A DNA stretch of 64,000 bases from Owenia fusiformis (Eukaryota > Annelida > Polychaeta > Sabellida > Oweniidae), in contig CAIIXF020000006.1 in NCBI GenBank assembly GCA_903813345.2, positions 16,746,348 through 16,810,347 of the forward strand. Reading direction: 5' to 3'. The notes under the pieces are model-generated. The model worked only from the letters and a program-made list of their open reading frames with translations. It was not told the DNA's origin and did no database searches. Shown one piece after another: positions 11,807-22,927 of the stretch (positions are counted from its first letter, which is position 1; the number at the start of each line of letters is the position of its first letter). Position numbers and translations under genes: made by a program.

Positions 11807-11854
11807 TATTTTTATCCTGATTTGAAGTTGGGTATTGTTTTTTGGCCCACCCTG
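11807..11854. repeat. Second copy of the mariner right end
   Basis: The last ~48 bases of the mariner terminal repeat (from TTTATCCTGATTTGAAGTTG to the CCACCCTG end) occur again immediately after the complete element, separated by TATATATA. It is a solo terminus, from either a nested second insertion or a local duplication. Confidence 0.75.
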
Positions 11855-14800
11855 TATATCAATCACAGTGTTCTTCAGACTAACTTAAAAGTATCGTGTA
11901 ATGTATTTCTTAACTGGACATTTTGGAACAATCATTTTTGCACTTTTCTTGAAAATAAAACCGTAAAATTGTTATACAAAATTTTATATACATGTAGTTC
12001 TATTGAAACAGTCAGTATTTCTGTGGTGTAGCATACTCGCACCCTCGGTCTTCACCGAGTTCTAACCAACGGGAGCCGAGTGATTGGAGATGGCGATGAT
12101 GTGGATCAATTTTGCCGTAAACTGTTTCTTGTGGAAGAGTAAAAAGTCGCATTAGCCCTAAGATGAATCAAAGACACCCTAGTACGAACCTTGAGCCAGA
12201 GCAAATTGGCCAAACAATACAAATCCCATAGAGACATGTCAACCCAACCATTTTTGTGTACATTAGATCATTAAGTTCAAGATCTGCAAACAAGTCAATA
12301 GAAACCCTTTATTATCCAGAAGAAATGTTTGTTTTTAATAAGCCCAAGCAAATAATGTTAATCAAGTTCTGAAAGAGCTTGATGTACTTTAAATATGCTT
12401 AAAACTTAAAAAGTATTTGAAAAGTCTCATGCATCGAAATCCAAATATGAAATTGAATATAAAAGAAATAATTTTGAAAACGCATCTTAGGTACACAAAC
12501 GTACTTATAACCAAAATAGAACAACGATTTGTCATAAAATACCGTATTTTATTACGATCAGTAAAACTAACGTAATTGTTCGCTCACAATATTCCCTTTG
12601 TAAGTCTTAAAATTAATCATTTTCCTTATTTTAGACATAGCTTGATAAAAACTTTATTGAATCGATAAAATAAAATGATTTTTACACAAGATTAAAGAAC
12701 CAATATTATAGCAATCGATTTATTTTAGCATTTGTTATTGTTCGATTGTTGAATTTTATGAACGCAATATGTAAACGAAAGCAGTGAAAATGACATTGTT
12801 TACCTTGGATACCTTTGCGAGCCCCATGAACTAAACAGTATGAGTAAATTTACAGAAGTTCAATGGAATTATAGACTCCGTTTGTTGACAGACAGAATAC
12901 AATACCCTCACCAAGGACCGACCAAATCTCCTTTGTATTGTCCTTCTACGTTCCCTTGACAAACTTTCCCGATTTCGACATTTTGAGTGTTAAACGACTT
13001 CATTTATATGAAGTTAATCACTCAAGGTTTAATATACCAATAATTAATAACTTTTGTATACTATTTAGTATACAATTCAGGGTAATATAGGAAAGTAAAG
13101 CTAAGGCCAATATTTGCGAGTCCTGTGTATGAAATCATTATAGTTTGGGAGTACAGTGAGCGTTGATCGTTACAGAAATTTGCATGATCGTTTTGATTAA
13201 CAACACACTAAGAGCATTGCCTGGAAAAACACGATGAACGAAAATAAATCAATCCAAAAGACAGAAAGTAAATACTAAAGTGTCCGTGAATAAGACACGG
13301 GATTACTTCTGTAATTCCATAGTGAAGTCATTGACATTTTCATTTAACTACAAATATACGTTTTCTTCTATAAAGCTGCGCTCGAAAGCTCAGTTCTAAA
13401 GAAATAGAACACTTCATATGCAGAAAGGGAAAATTGAATGTGAATATAAGTTACAAAGAGTTTCATATATGAGATCGAGTTACACTAGCTCAAAATCGTA
13501 TGTAGTAATAAAAGGTAGTATCTCAAAAGAATTATGAAAATTCTACCAATGTAAATATCAACTCGAGATTATATCACGCAACTAAAATATTCTTGGACCA
13601 CACTCGTATCAGGCACAAATGGAAACAAACTCTTCAAAATCTATGGGATACACTCGTATATATTATAATTCACTCATATTAATTACGATACAACTAAGGT
13701 CAAATAAGGAGAGCGTCTGTGTGAAAGACACACCGAGAAACATTTGCCAAATGACAACATAATATTTAAGAGCGTGCTAAAGACATACAGGGAACATGAC
13801 GACGGATGTATTCAAGGTACGGTCATAATTTTTATTTATATTATTTTGGAAACCAATCTACCAAGGTCTTTGGTGATATTATAAACATCTATTAAAAAAT
13901 AAATGTTTCAACTAATACTACAAAAATTAACTTCCTGCGAACACACTTTTGGTTATTTTAGGATTATCTAAATCAATATTATTTAAACATGATAAAGCTC
14001 TCTGCATGGTAGTAAGAATTTTAACATTTAATAAAAACACCTATAGATATAAATTAATAACAAATGTTTAGACTGATACAAAGCATTGATGTTGTGCCAA
14101 ATATCATCTTTGTAAAGGTGTGTAATATGAATCAAACGTAATATCCAAATTAGAAATGATTCTATTTCAAATTGCAGAACAGCTCTTTACTTTTGAATTT
14201 TAAAAATTGAAAAATAAAAGAATACCTTCTGGAATCTGTTGTTTCTCAATAGTGACCAACTAATTTGATGCAATTTTATTATAAATACTATAGTAGCAAA
14301 AGGTAAAATTCTGAAAGCTGCTTGATGATAATATTAGATAATCGAGAGGAAATTGTAATTCTGTCTATTGTAACTGACATTGATTGCAATTGACTCTATA
14401 GATGATCGATGGGCCTCCTATAATTTGCTTTCTCAGACCTTGTAATTCTGAGGAAAATATGTTTTAACCATTTGAACTTTTTATCGGCAGAGATATTATG
14501 TTAGAATCGTTCCTGGGAGGAAGTTCCGATATTTTTACAATTCATATCGATAAAACATCAATTAAGAAACTTTCAATAAAATGTGTATGAATTCACAAAC
14601 ATTTACATGATGTAACAAAGTGTTAATAGGGTAAACAAGTAGGGTGTTAAGACATTATTAATCGGTCAATATAACTGTTATATAAACGTTGTAAATCTTC
14701 ATTAGAAAAAGATCAATCAAACTGAATACAATACAAGTACAATGCAATTACAATGCAATATTATATGATTATTACTTAATACAGTCATCCTGGATATTAT

Positions 14801-15240
14801 CATATATGTTTATTATGGTTTGTTTACTTATCATCAGTTAAATTACATTTTTAAACCAATATAAAATACTGCCTTTGAGTGAACATTTTTTGTAATTTAA
14901 TACGATTTTCCAAATCAATCTGATCAACATAATATTAATAAAACTCTGGTAATAACTTAAGAATCTTAAAAAGTACAAAAACACCTCTAAACCATAAGAA
15001 GTCTCTACTGATGCAAAGCATCGGATGTGCCAATCTTTGTGAAAGTATTTAAAGACGATTTATGCAAGTTGTACCAATCTGCCAATACTTTTTTCTAAAG
15101 AATGACATGCAGGCAATTAGACTAACTTCAATGTTAACATTAAGTGGCACTAAGCATATTAAACATAAGTAATTTGTTAACTCTACAGGAACGAAATATT
15201 AGTCAATATAATAGCTCTAGTGTCATTGACATTGATATTA

Positions 15241-15682
15241 CACTCCCCTCCATAAGTTTGGCAATCTGAAATTTGCATAGGATAGCATATCAAGCAAATC
15301 AATGTCTGAATTTTGTCGCTTAGTACAATAATTTACGACTTTGATATTTTTGAATCGCCACACATAAACAGGCTTTTAATAAGTGATTCAAAATGGGACT
15401 TAAAGTTGCCAAAGTTATGGAGGGGAGTGTACTTTGCCAAAGTTATGGAGGGGGTGTATTTTGCCAAAGTTATGGAGGGGAGTGTACTTTGCCAAAGTTA
15501 TGGAGGGGAGTGTACTTTGCCAAAGTTATGGAGGGGAGTGTACTTTGCCAAAGTTATGGAGGGGAGTGTACTTTGCCAAAGTTATGGAGGGGAGTGTACT
15601 TTGCCAAAGTTATGGAGGGGAGTGTACTTTGCCAAAGTTATGGAGGGGAGTGTACTTTGCCAAAGTTATGGAGGGGAGTGTA
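15241..15682. repeat. MITE whose right end expanded into a 28-bp minisatellite
   Basis: Ten near-identical copies of a 28-bp unit (core TGCCAAAGTTATGGAGGGGA) occupy 15407-15682; one copy has a small variant. A single inverted copy (CACTCCCCTCCATAAGTTTGGCAA) lies at 15241-15265, so the array is the multiplied right terminal repeat of a short inverted-repeat element. Because 28 is not a multiple of 3 and the unit has no stop in this direction, all three + frames stay open and give spurious proteins with a 28-residue period. Confidence 0.9.
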
Positions 15683-16298
15683 ACCCCAGTGTAACGATTG
15701 ATTTCATCGATGATCGATTGGCCTTCTATGGTATATTTTCTCAGACTTTGATATTCTTATGAAAATGTTTGGATTTTTTTCGATTTATTTTTGTAAAATA
15801 GAAGGGGTTCAAGTTCTCTACAATACCTAGAAAAATGCAACCAAATTGGAACAAAAATATATCAAATATATTCAAATCATTATGCCAATATTTTTCATCC
15901 AGAGCTGCCCACCCCAGTATAATCCACTAAGGTCTCTTTTTACAGTCTTCCTATAAACCAACATGATTAACATCATAATGCGTGCAAAATAAGATTACAA
16001 TAAAACATCTTCTAATCAGGTAAAAGATCATTTCACCAAATGTAAAATACTAAAGGAAATATTTAAATAACTAGAGAGGGACTTGAGTAGACTAAGCCTA
16101 CAGACATACACAGTGTTAAGTTGTGAGTAAATAACAGAAATACGATTTGTATAATACAATAAACATGGAAACATGGGTCTAATCCCAAAAGCAAAATAAG
16201 AAATATGTTAAACCCTAGCAATATCTTAAGACAGGCAGTTTCGTGACGGACAAGACAGTCTCACTAAATAGTCTATATTTAGATACATTTTAAGATAT

Positions 16299-16437
16299 AC
16301 AGTAAAACCTGTCTAAGTGGAACACCTTTAAAATGTTCCACTTGGGAGGTGTTCCACTAATAAAGGTTTTAACATCAGGTCAGTTTTTGAGTTCGTTTTG
16401 GGACTGTTCATGTGTTCCACTTTACAGGTTTCACTGT
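16299..16437. mobile_element. MITE, ACAGTAAAACCTGTCTAA family (copy 1)
   Basis: The left end ACAGTAAAACCTGTCTAAGT with GGAACACC text and the right end GTGTTCCACTTTACAGGTTT mirror each other; the interior adds a second palindromic GTTCCACTTGGGAGGTGTTCCAC. TA-rich flanks. Two further copies are at 20122-20295 and 41263-41450. Confidence 0.65.
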
Positions 16438-19002
16438 TCATGTAAACGTCTAAGATTTGAAATCTACATGCACATCTTTACATCTAGAACGCTTATCCTC
16501 AAATTGTTTTATCATTCAAGATGAGAAGTATTTTTTCTCTCTACCATGATCTGCAATGTTTTCTGACCCGAATTAGCCACCTAGTGGAAAGACTGGTAAC
16601 TACGTCATTAAGTTTTGCATTTTGGATCCCTAACCCATTCAATGAGCTGCCATGACCCGTTCAGATAAAATGAAGCAATTTTCAAGATCCCTCTGTATGA
16701 CAAAATCTATCTTTAGGGTATGTCAAGATTTCAGTTTCTACTCCACCTATCATAAGCACACAATTTGTTATCTTAAAGGGTCCTAATCAGTTATCTCATT
16801 TGAAAATTTACATTTACGTCCACTTTAAATATCTATTGGTACAGTATCTTACATTCAATATCTCGAATCATACATATGATTTAAAGTAATTTAAACACAA
16901 TTTAATAAAAACAAAATTATGTGAAATATTTTGAGGATTCAATATGAAACTAATTTAAGGTAAGTCTGGATAAGAGTTAAAACCTGATTGCAAGCCTTTA
17001 AACGGTATTCACTCTCTTGAGCCCACCTTAAAAGCATATTATGGTAACTGTTGAAGTGGTATCTCTCCATTGTTAGATTGTTACATTTTTATGTTGCCAT
17101 ACGCTGATAGGGCTGATAAATGATTTATAAACATTTGTTTAGTATACAATTATCTCTTACTTGCCTAAGTTACTCTTATCAGACGATTTACCTTCTTTAA
17201 ATTGCTAATACAAAATGAAGGTAAAGACACAATCATTACAGGTAATTTAAAAGTTGTTTCTTTGCATAAATTGAATGTTAATTGCACAATAGCCTCAATT
17301 ATTTTTCTCTCTATTGAGAAATTAAATTTATGAAAGCATGAATTCACTGCCTTCAAATCTTATTTATCTTCCCTTCTTTGTGGAATAGGCCGAATATTTA
17401 CCTTTTCCGCGAGGGAATTGAAATGGTTATTGTCTTATTTCAAATCATGAGAAAATCCAGCTTTATGTTAGGACATACTGTTACAGTTTAATCAATTATG
17501 GCAGATCTACATGTACTTAGCAGTATTACACGTTTTACATGCAGTTAAATATTTATACAGAATATTGAGTAATAAAATTGAGTAATTTTATAAGTGAGCA
17601 ACAAATTGACTAAAATGGAATCTCTTTAATGAGAGAAATAATATTCACAAGTTTTTCTTTCTACATGTATCTCAGCAGGTAAAAATTGTATCAATTCAAT
17701 AAATACAATTTCAAAAATATAGGTCCTTCATTTCACAATCCAGGTACCTGAACGGCTGATAGGATGTTATTTCTTATCTCTTAAATTGAATAAATATCTG
17801 TGTGGCACTATCATACAAATTACAAAGTGTGACACCCCCATTTTGGTTGAGAAGTTTTGTATCCATCTAACAAGACCACATGGGATATTAACACTGGAAC
17901 GGAATATCTAGACATTAATATAATACACCTATAGATCAGTAAGTGCATCCAAGAAATAAAGAGATCATCAAAGACACGATGCAGATGTTTTTAATAACAC
18001 AAAATTGGGTTTCTTTGTCGTTTTCTGTAAGAGATGATAAATTGCAGAGCTGACAGAGATATATTATCAATGTCTTACTTTATACTAAGCTGGGCTGATC
18101 TAATGTAATATAACAAAGAAATGTCAGGTTGTTCTCAGTTTAATATAACTTCTAAATAAGCAAGTATTCATTTAGCATAAAGTAATTAAAGAGGAACACA
18201 CATCAATTAAAATTGATATGTTAAGATCTATAAAAAGTAAAATTATTCAATTAAAGTTACACTTTTGGATTTACAGGAAAATGTAATTACTATCTATTTA
18301 CAGTAATAATATTCAAATGGAAAGTAAAATAAATTTTGTCATTTAGGATAAAAAATGAAATGAAATAAAATGATGTAATTTAAGATTTTACACTGTTTAG
18401 ATATATTGGGTTACCTAGCAACATCATCATTAGAAAGATGGCTGGAATAATACATAAGATGATGGATTTAAAATTACATCTGTTAATAGCTCAATAAATC
18501 AAAGTGGGAAGATTTTTTTCAAACTAACAGATCAATTATTGATTATACAGTGTATGTTGTCTTAATGCTTCTTAGTTTAATAAGTCAATAAAAAAAGAAA
18601 ATAAAGGTCCTTGGTATAAACAGAGAGAAAAATTAATTATTTAATGAATCATTATTGTTATAAATGATAGTAGTGTCTCAATTTACATCCATAGTATTCC
18701 TTGAAGTTATAATGAAAATATAATGGAGATATGTAAAAGTGCATATGTGAGTGCTTTTCATTGTATTTATACTTATTTAAAATACTTACTTACTTGTAGA
18801 AATGTGGAAAGTCATTCTGAGATACATGTATGTATAAAAATGTTATAATTAAAATCATTCAAAACAAATAAAAATACAAAATCTCTCCAATCATGAATAA
18901 ATAGTCATTAATTTATTTTTTCAGGCACTACTGTGGAAAAATACATGCAGCACAATATGAGTTTATGAGCATCAGAGTAATCAGACACAACTGACTACTA
19001 CA

Positions 19003-19926
19003 ATGCATCACCAACCTCCAACAATTAAACCCAACTGGGGCAAACAGAGACAAAAACAATATGTTCCAAAATCTCTGATACAGCAGGTTTTGCTTCATGA
19101 TAATGTCCTAGAGAAACAAACATTAGATGTCTCTGTTCGTCTTCTTGGTATTGAACATCGTAGAAAACTCCGCCTTAATGAACTGAACAAAACTAGTTTT
19201 ATTTTACAACAATCAAGAAAACAAAGGCAATTGGAACAACATGGTAATAGTACAGTATCGTTAATTCCTGAAGATGTTGTAAGGAAATATGGACATTTAG
19301 CATGGAAGCCTGGAGAAACAGATCTTGATCTTCCAAAAATTAAATCTAAATCTGGCTCTAGGAGAGGCTCTCATAGACGTTCTAATACAGCACGTGATGA
19401 AATAGACAGAGTAGCGGGAGCCAATGATAGGCCTGGATTTGATCGATCAGTGACTTTACCAAACCTTGGCAAAAATCAAATGCATAAGCGTAGTGTGTCT
19501 GTAAATGATGCTGATGATGTGAAGTCTATTGACATTAATGCAAAAAGCTTGCTCATTACAACTCCAATACACTCTGGTGTATCCAGGATGAAGCGGAGTA
19601 AAACATTTCATTTTGAGACTGAAGATCATTTAAAAACATCATCAAAAGATCCTAGATTTGAGAAATTATTTTCAACATTGAATACTCCTTATAAACCACC
19701 TTGGCATCTTCCTAATGAAAACCACAAAGCTCCTCCCCCTGCCACCATGTTTGTTTCCCACAGGAGTCTATCACCGGAGGATGAACCTCTGCCCACTCCA
19801 AGGGAAAAACTAAATCGCAATGTGTCATTTAGACCTGACTCAACATCAGAAATTCTTCAGGATTTAGAGGACTTAGAAATTATAAATGATGAAGCAGCAG
19901 AAAAAGCAGATATGGATGATTGGTGA
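19003..19926 (+). CDS. Unrecognised 307-residue basic/acidic protein, single coding exon
   Basis: The ATG at 19003 has an in-frame TGA at 18958-18960 upstream, and an acceptor (TTTTTTCAG before 18925) precedes it, so the coding region lies in one 3' exon after an untranslated exon. The protein is hydrophilic with no signal peptide or membrane segment. The N-terminal ~90 residues are basic with a helical, Gln/Arg/Leu-rich stretch (ELNKTSFILQQSRKQRQLEQ); the middle is Ser/Arg-rich and probably disordered; residues ~205-240 hold a motif-like FEKLFSTLNTPYKPPWHLP; the C-terminus is strongly acidic and ends MDDW. Codon use is ordinary and there are no breaks. I do not recognise the family and assign no function. 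It is convergent with the kinesin gene. Confidence 0.8.
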   Translation: MHHQPPTIKPNWGKQRQKQYVPKSLIQQVLLHDNVLEKQTLDVSVRLLGIEHRRKLRLNELNKTSFILQQSRKQRQLEQHGNSTVSLIPEDVVRKYGHLAWKPGETDLDLPKIKSKSGSRRGSHRRSNTARDEIDRVAGANDRPGFDRSVTLPNLGKNQMHKRSVSVNDADDVKSIDINAKSLLITTPIHSGVSRMKRSKTFHFETEDHLKTSSKDPRFEKLFSTLNTPYKPPWHLPNENHKAPPPATMFVSHRSLSPEDEPLPTPREKLNRNVSFRPDSTSEILQDLEDLEIINDEAAEKADMDDW

Positions 19927-21070
19927 TCTCAGGACATAATTAAATATCAGACATTTCTGAACACCTCTTTGTGATAAAGGGTCACTTATTCAATAAGAAT
20001 AAAAATGAATGATACAATATCAGGGATTGGGTCCCTGGTCTGGACTGGTCTGAAGATAGTGTTACGCAGAAATTGAATTGACTACCTAGAAGTGCCAGTG
20101 ATGGTACATATATGGTATATTCAGTAAAACCTGGGTAAATTGAACATTTTTTGCCAAGAAAAAAGGTTCAGTCTTGGTAGATGTACACTACACAGAGGGT
20201 TTATACGGAAGTCAGCACAGTATGCGTGGGGGAAGGGTGTCCACTAGAGACAGGTGTTCACTAGAGGGAGGTGTTTACTAAGACAGGTTTTACTGTATAT
20301 AGTATATAACATAATTTATAAATGTAAATAATATATGAACCATATCAAATGCTTTATGTAGCACATTAAGTGCAATAAAGATAATGGGGATGAGAACTGG
20401 CATAGAAGGCAGATCATACTTGGTGGATTAAGTCGATGTCCATCTCCTGTCTCATTGGTTTGTATGTAAAAAACTCAAAAAAATAATATTACTGTTTCTC
20501 TTTGGTTAGCAATATCGAAAATTCACTATCAAATGGCTTTATTCTCAACAAAATCTATGTTTTTGATATTTTTCAAGTTATTGTTTCAAAATGTTGAAGT
20601 GTATAATGTACTGCATTTTATGCCATCTATTGACAGTCCCAAAGGACATTAAAATAATCATCTGTGTGTAGACAAATTATAGAGATTCAAATAACTTTAT
20701 AAATCAATGGGTAACCCGACAGTGAAACATATTCTACTTATGCCTTGGTCATATTTGCTCCGATTTTCACTACAGCCCCCAGCCGATTGAGTATTTTGTT
20801 CAAAATTGAATACAATATTGAACAAAACACTCAATTGGCCGAGCGTCGGCCAATGGATCGAAGCAAATGTGAACCAGGCATTACAAATGTGTTCTCTTTA
20901 TAGAGCTGTAATACTTGACAGGTTTGACTGTGGCATTTTTAGAATATATGTATTTTAAAAATAAAACATAAGAATTCCTATAAAATGTACATCTGCAATG
21001 TTCTGCATCTTCACTGCTCGATTCTGTGATATTCTAGTTTATCAAATAAATGAATTAAAATAAAACAAAC
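19927..21070 (+). terminator. 3' UTR of the 307-residue gene
   Basis: AT-rich sequence follows the stop. AATAAA signals occur at 20958-20963 and 21045-21050; the latter precedes a GT-rich stretch (TTGGTGTTCAC) and is a plausible cleavage region. A MITE (20122-20295) lies inside this UTR, and an inverted pair around 20770-20880 (AACACTCAATTGGCCGAGCG-like text) suggests another small palindromic insert. Confidence 0.45.
20122..20295. mobile_element. MITE, ACAGTAAAACCTGTCTAA family (copy 2)
   Basis: CAGTAAAACCTGGGTAAATT at the left and ACTAAGACAGGTTTTACTG at the right, flanked by TAT/TATA. The interior has GTGTCCACTAGAGACAGGTG and a second similar unit. It lies in the 3' UTR of the 307-residue gene. 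Confidence 0.68.
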
Positions 21071-22927
21071 AAATAATTGGTGTTCACTCATTTGTTTAAA
21101 TATATTGCAACATAAATACACTCTTCAATAAGTAAAGGTGTACAAATTGTACAAAATAAGAATATCAACAATAAAGCAAAACCATTACAACAATCATGGT
21201 GTACAACAATTCATTGGTAACAAACTGTTTGGAAAAGTGTTCAATACTATCATATATTGAGGTCTTGGAGAGGGTACTTTGTGTTGTTTCCAGCAGATGA
21301 TGCATTTGGCAAAATAAGTTCAAATTGACAAACATATTAAATCACGTGTTTATTAGAATGAAATAAAGATGACCTCAGTCATATTCTTAAATACAGTTCA
21401 CTTTGTTGGAATCAAAGAAATCTATTTTGTAGTTATTTTTATATACAATTTATGCTATTACATTTTGCAAATTGCAACTAAAATGGGTGCAACATTACAG
21501 GTATGCAATACACCATACATTGGCAAGATCGTTCTTATTGGATAAGAAGTAACATGTGAGATACATATGCTGAGATTTAAAGTGGCTCAACTATTAACTC
21601 TGATCTTAAAAAACACCTTAACTCGTAAACTGTATGCACTTTAAAGATTTTAGATGTTATAATGTCGACTACAAAGTGAGCATTTTCAGGATTTGATAAA
21701 TTCAAAACAATAAGTCTATTGATGGTGATGGCTTTATTACCCTTCGGAGTATTTTGGGTTCAACTTCGAGATTGAGCCAATTTAATTACAATTCAATGAA
21801 AAATATTTCCTATCATGTACTGTCTGTTCTTTACCAACTTTCTAGTTTTACCACATGTGTATTTAACAAATCAAGTAAGATTGAAAAATAAATAATGCAC
21901 ACAACATGGATAATCGAATATGAATTGGCACCTCATGCTAAATTCAACAACTCCTTTTCTATATTATTAGTTACGTTTACATGCTACTTCTAAATACATA
22001 TGATATGAGGATTCCATTCATCAATAATGATACAGATTAGAGAGTGACATCTATATTTGTATCTATGAGAGGATTGGTAAAATGGATATTTTTGCAATTC
22101 CTCAATCTTAATCAATTTCAGTCACAACTTATTACATATTTTTTATAAATATACAATATATTAAATATGGACGGATGCATTTGTATATCGCAAGATTGTG
22201 CTCAAAGTACTGTCCCCTAACAAAAGCTTGAACGGTCTCTGAGATTTGAAAAAAAATGAAACTAACAGGTAATAGGCACAACTCTTAAATACAATACAAT
22301 AAGTAGAATATTTATGAAAACATTTGGTACAATATCTATGGTTTACAATGCTCCTAATGGAATGTCAAAAATAACTTGAAGCATGATAACAATTCAAAAG
22401 CTGGAGTAAAATACCGACTTTTTCACAGATATACTTGTGTCTCAAAAATGTCACACAACAGGCACATGTACCATAGGAATGAAAGAATTCACAAAGAATA
22501 AACTTATGTATAAAGAAGGTATGTATCTCAGAGCAAAGAAAAAATATTTTCATTTGCGTTGTGTTAAAGATTTCCAATACAATGGAACAGGCACACATTT
22601 ATTAAGTACACTTTAAGAATACAAATACATGTGCAACCTACATTTGCAAACTGATTCTTCATCTGAGAATTCTTATCCTTATACATGTATATAATATGCA
22701 TCACTGGGAGATTGAAAAGGACGGATCTCTGCAAAAAGTGCCTTTCTAGACTCATTAAGTAGTGTAATGTACAATATAAAACAGGCAAAATGTCTGTGAC
22801 ACTATCTAATACATGTACTATAATACACTATTATTTGGAATGCTGTACATTGAAAATGCTTCAACTCGGAGCTTTGGACATCTGTTCACTTGGGAAATTC
22901 ATTTACTTTGGAAAGTTCTGTTTCGGA
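21071..22927 (-). other. Probable 3' UTR of the kinesin and intergenic tail
   Basis: AT-rich, no coding signal on either strand. It lies between the stop codon of the minus-strand kinesin (22928) and the end of the convergent 307-residue gene. Several AATAAA-like hexamers occur on the minus strand, so the cleavage point cannot be chosen by eye. Confidence 0.4.

Larger units (their letters stand above)
11855..18924. other. 7-kb AT-rich non-coding region
   Basis: No coding exon is convincing. It contains a diverged ~0.9-kb duplication (13880-14480 against 14850-15770), the element-minisatellite at 15241-15682 and a MITE at 16299-16437. A short ATG-initiated segment followed by a donor (about 13797-13817, AAG|GTACGG) could be a 5' exon of the gene at 19003, but its frame does not continue into that exon, so at most it is untranslated. 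The 3' edge at 18925 is the acceptor of the coding exon below. Confidence 0.5.

Noticed and set aside
15313-15762. Three overlapping + frames of 86-149 codons with a repeated peptide
   Set aside because: Products of the 28-bp minisatellite, which is open in all frames; no gene signals.
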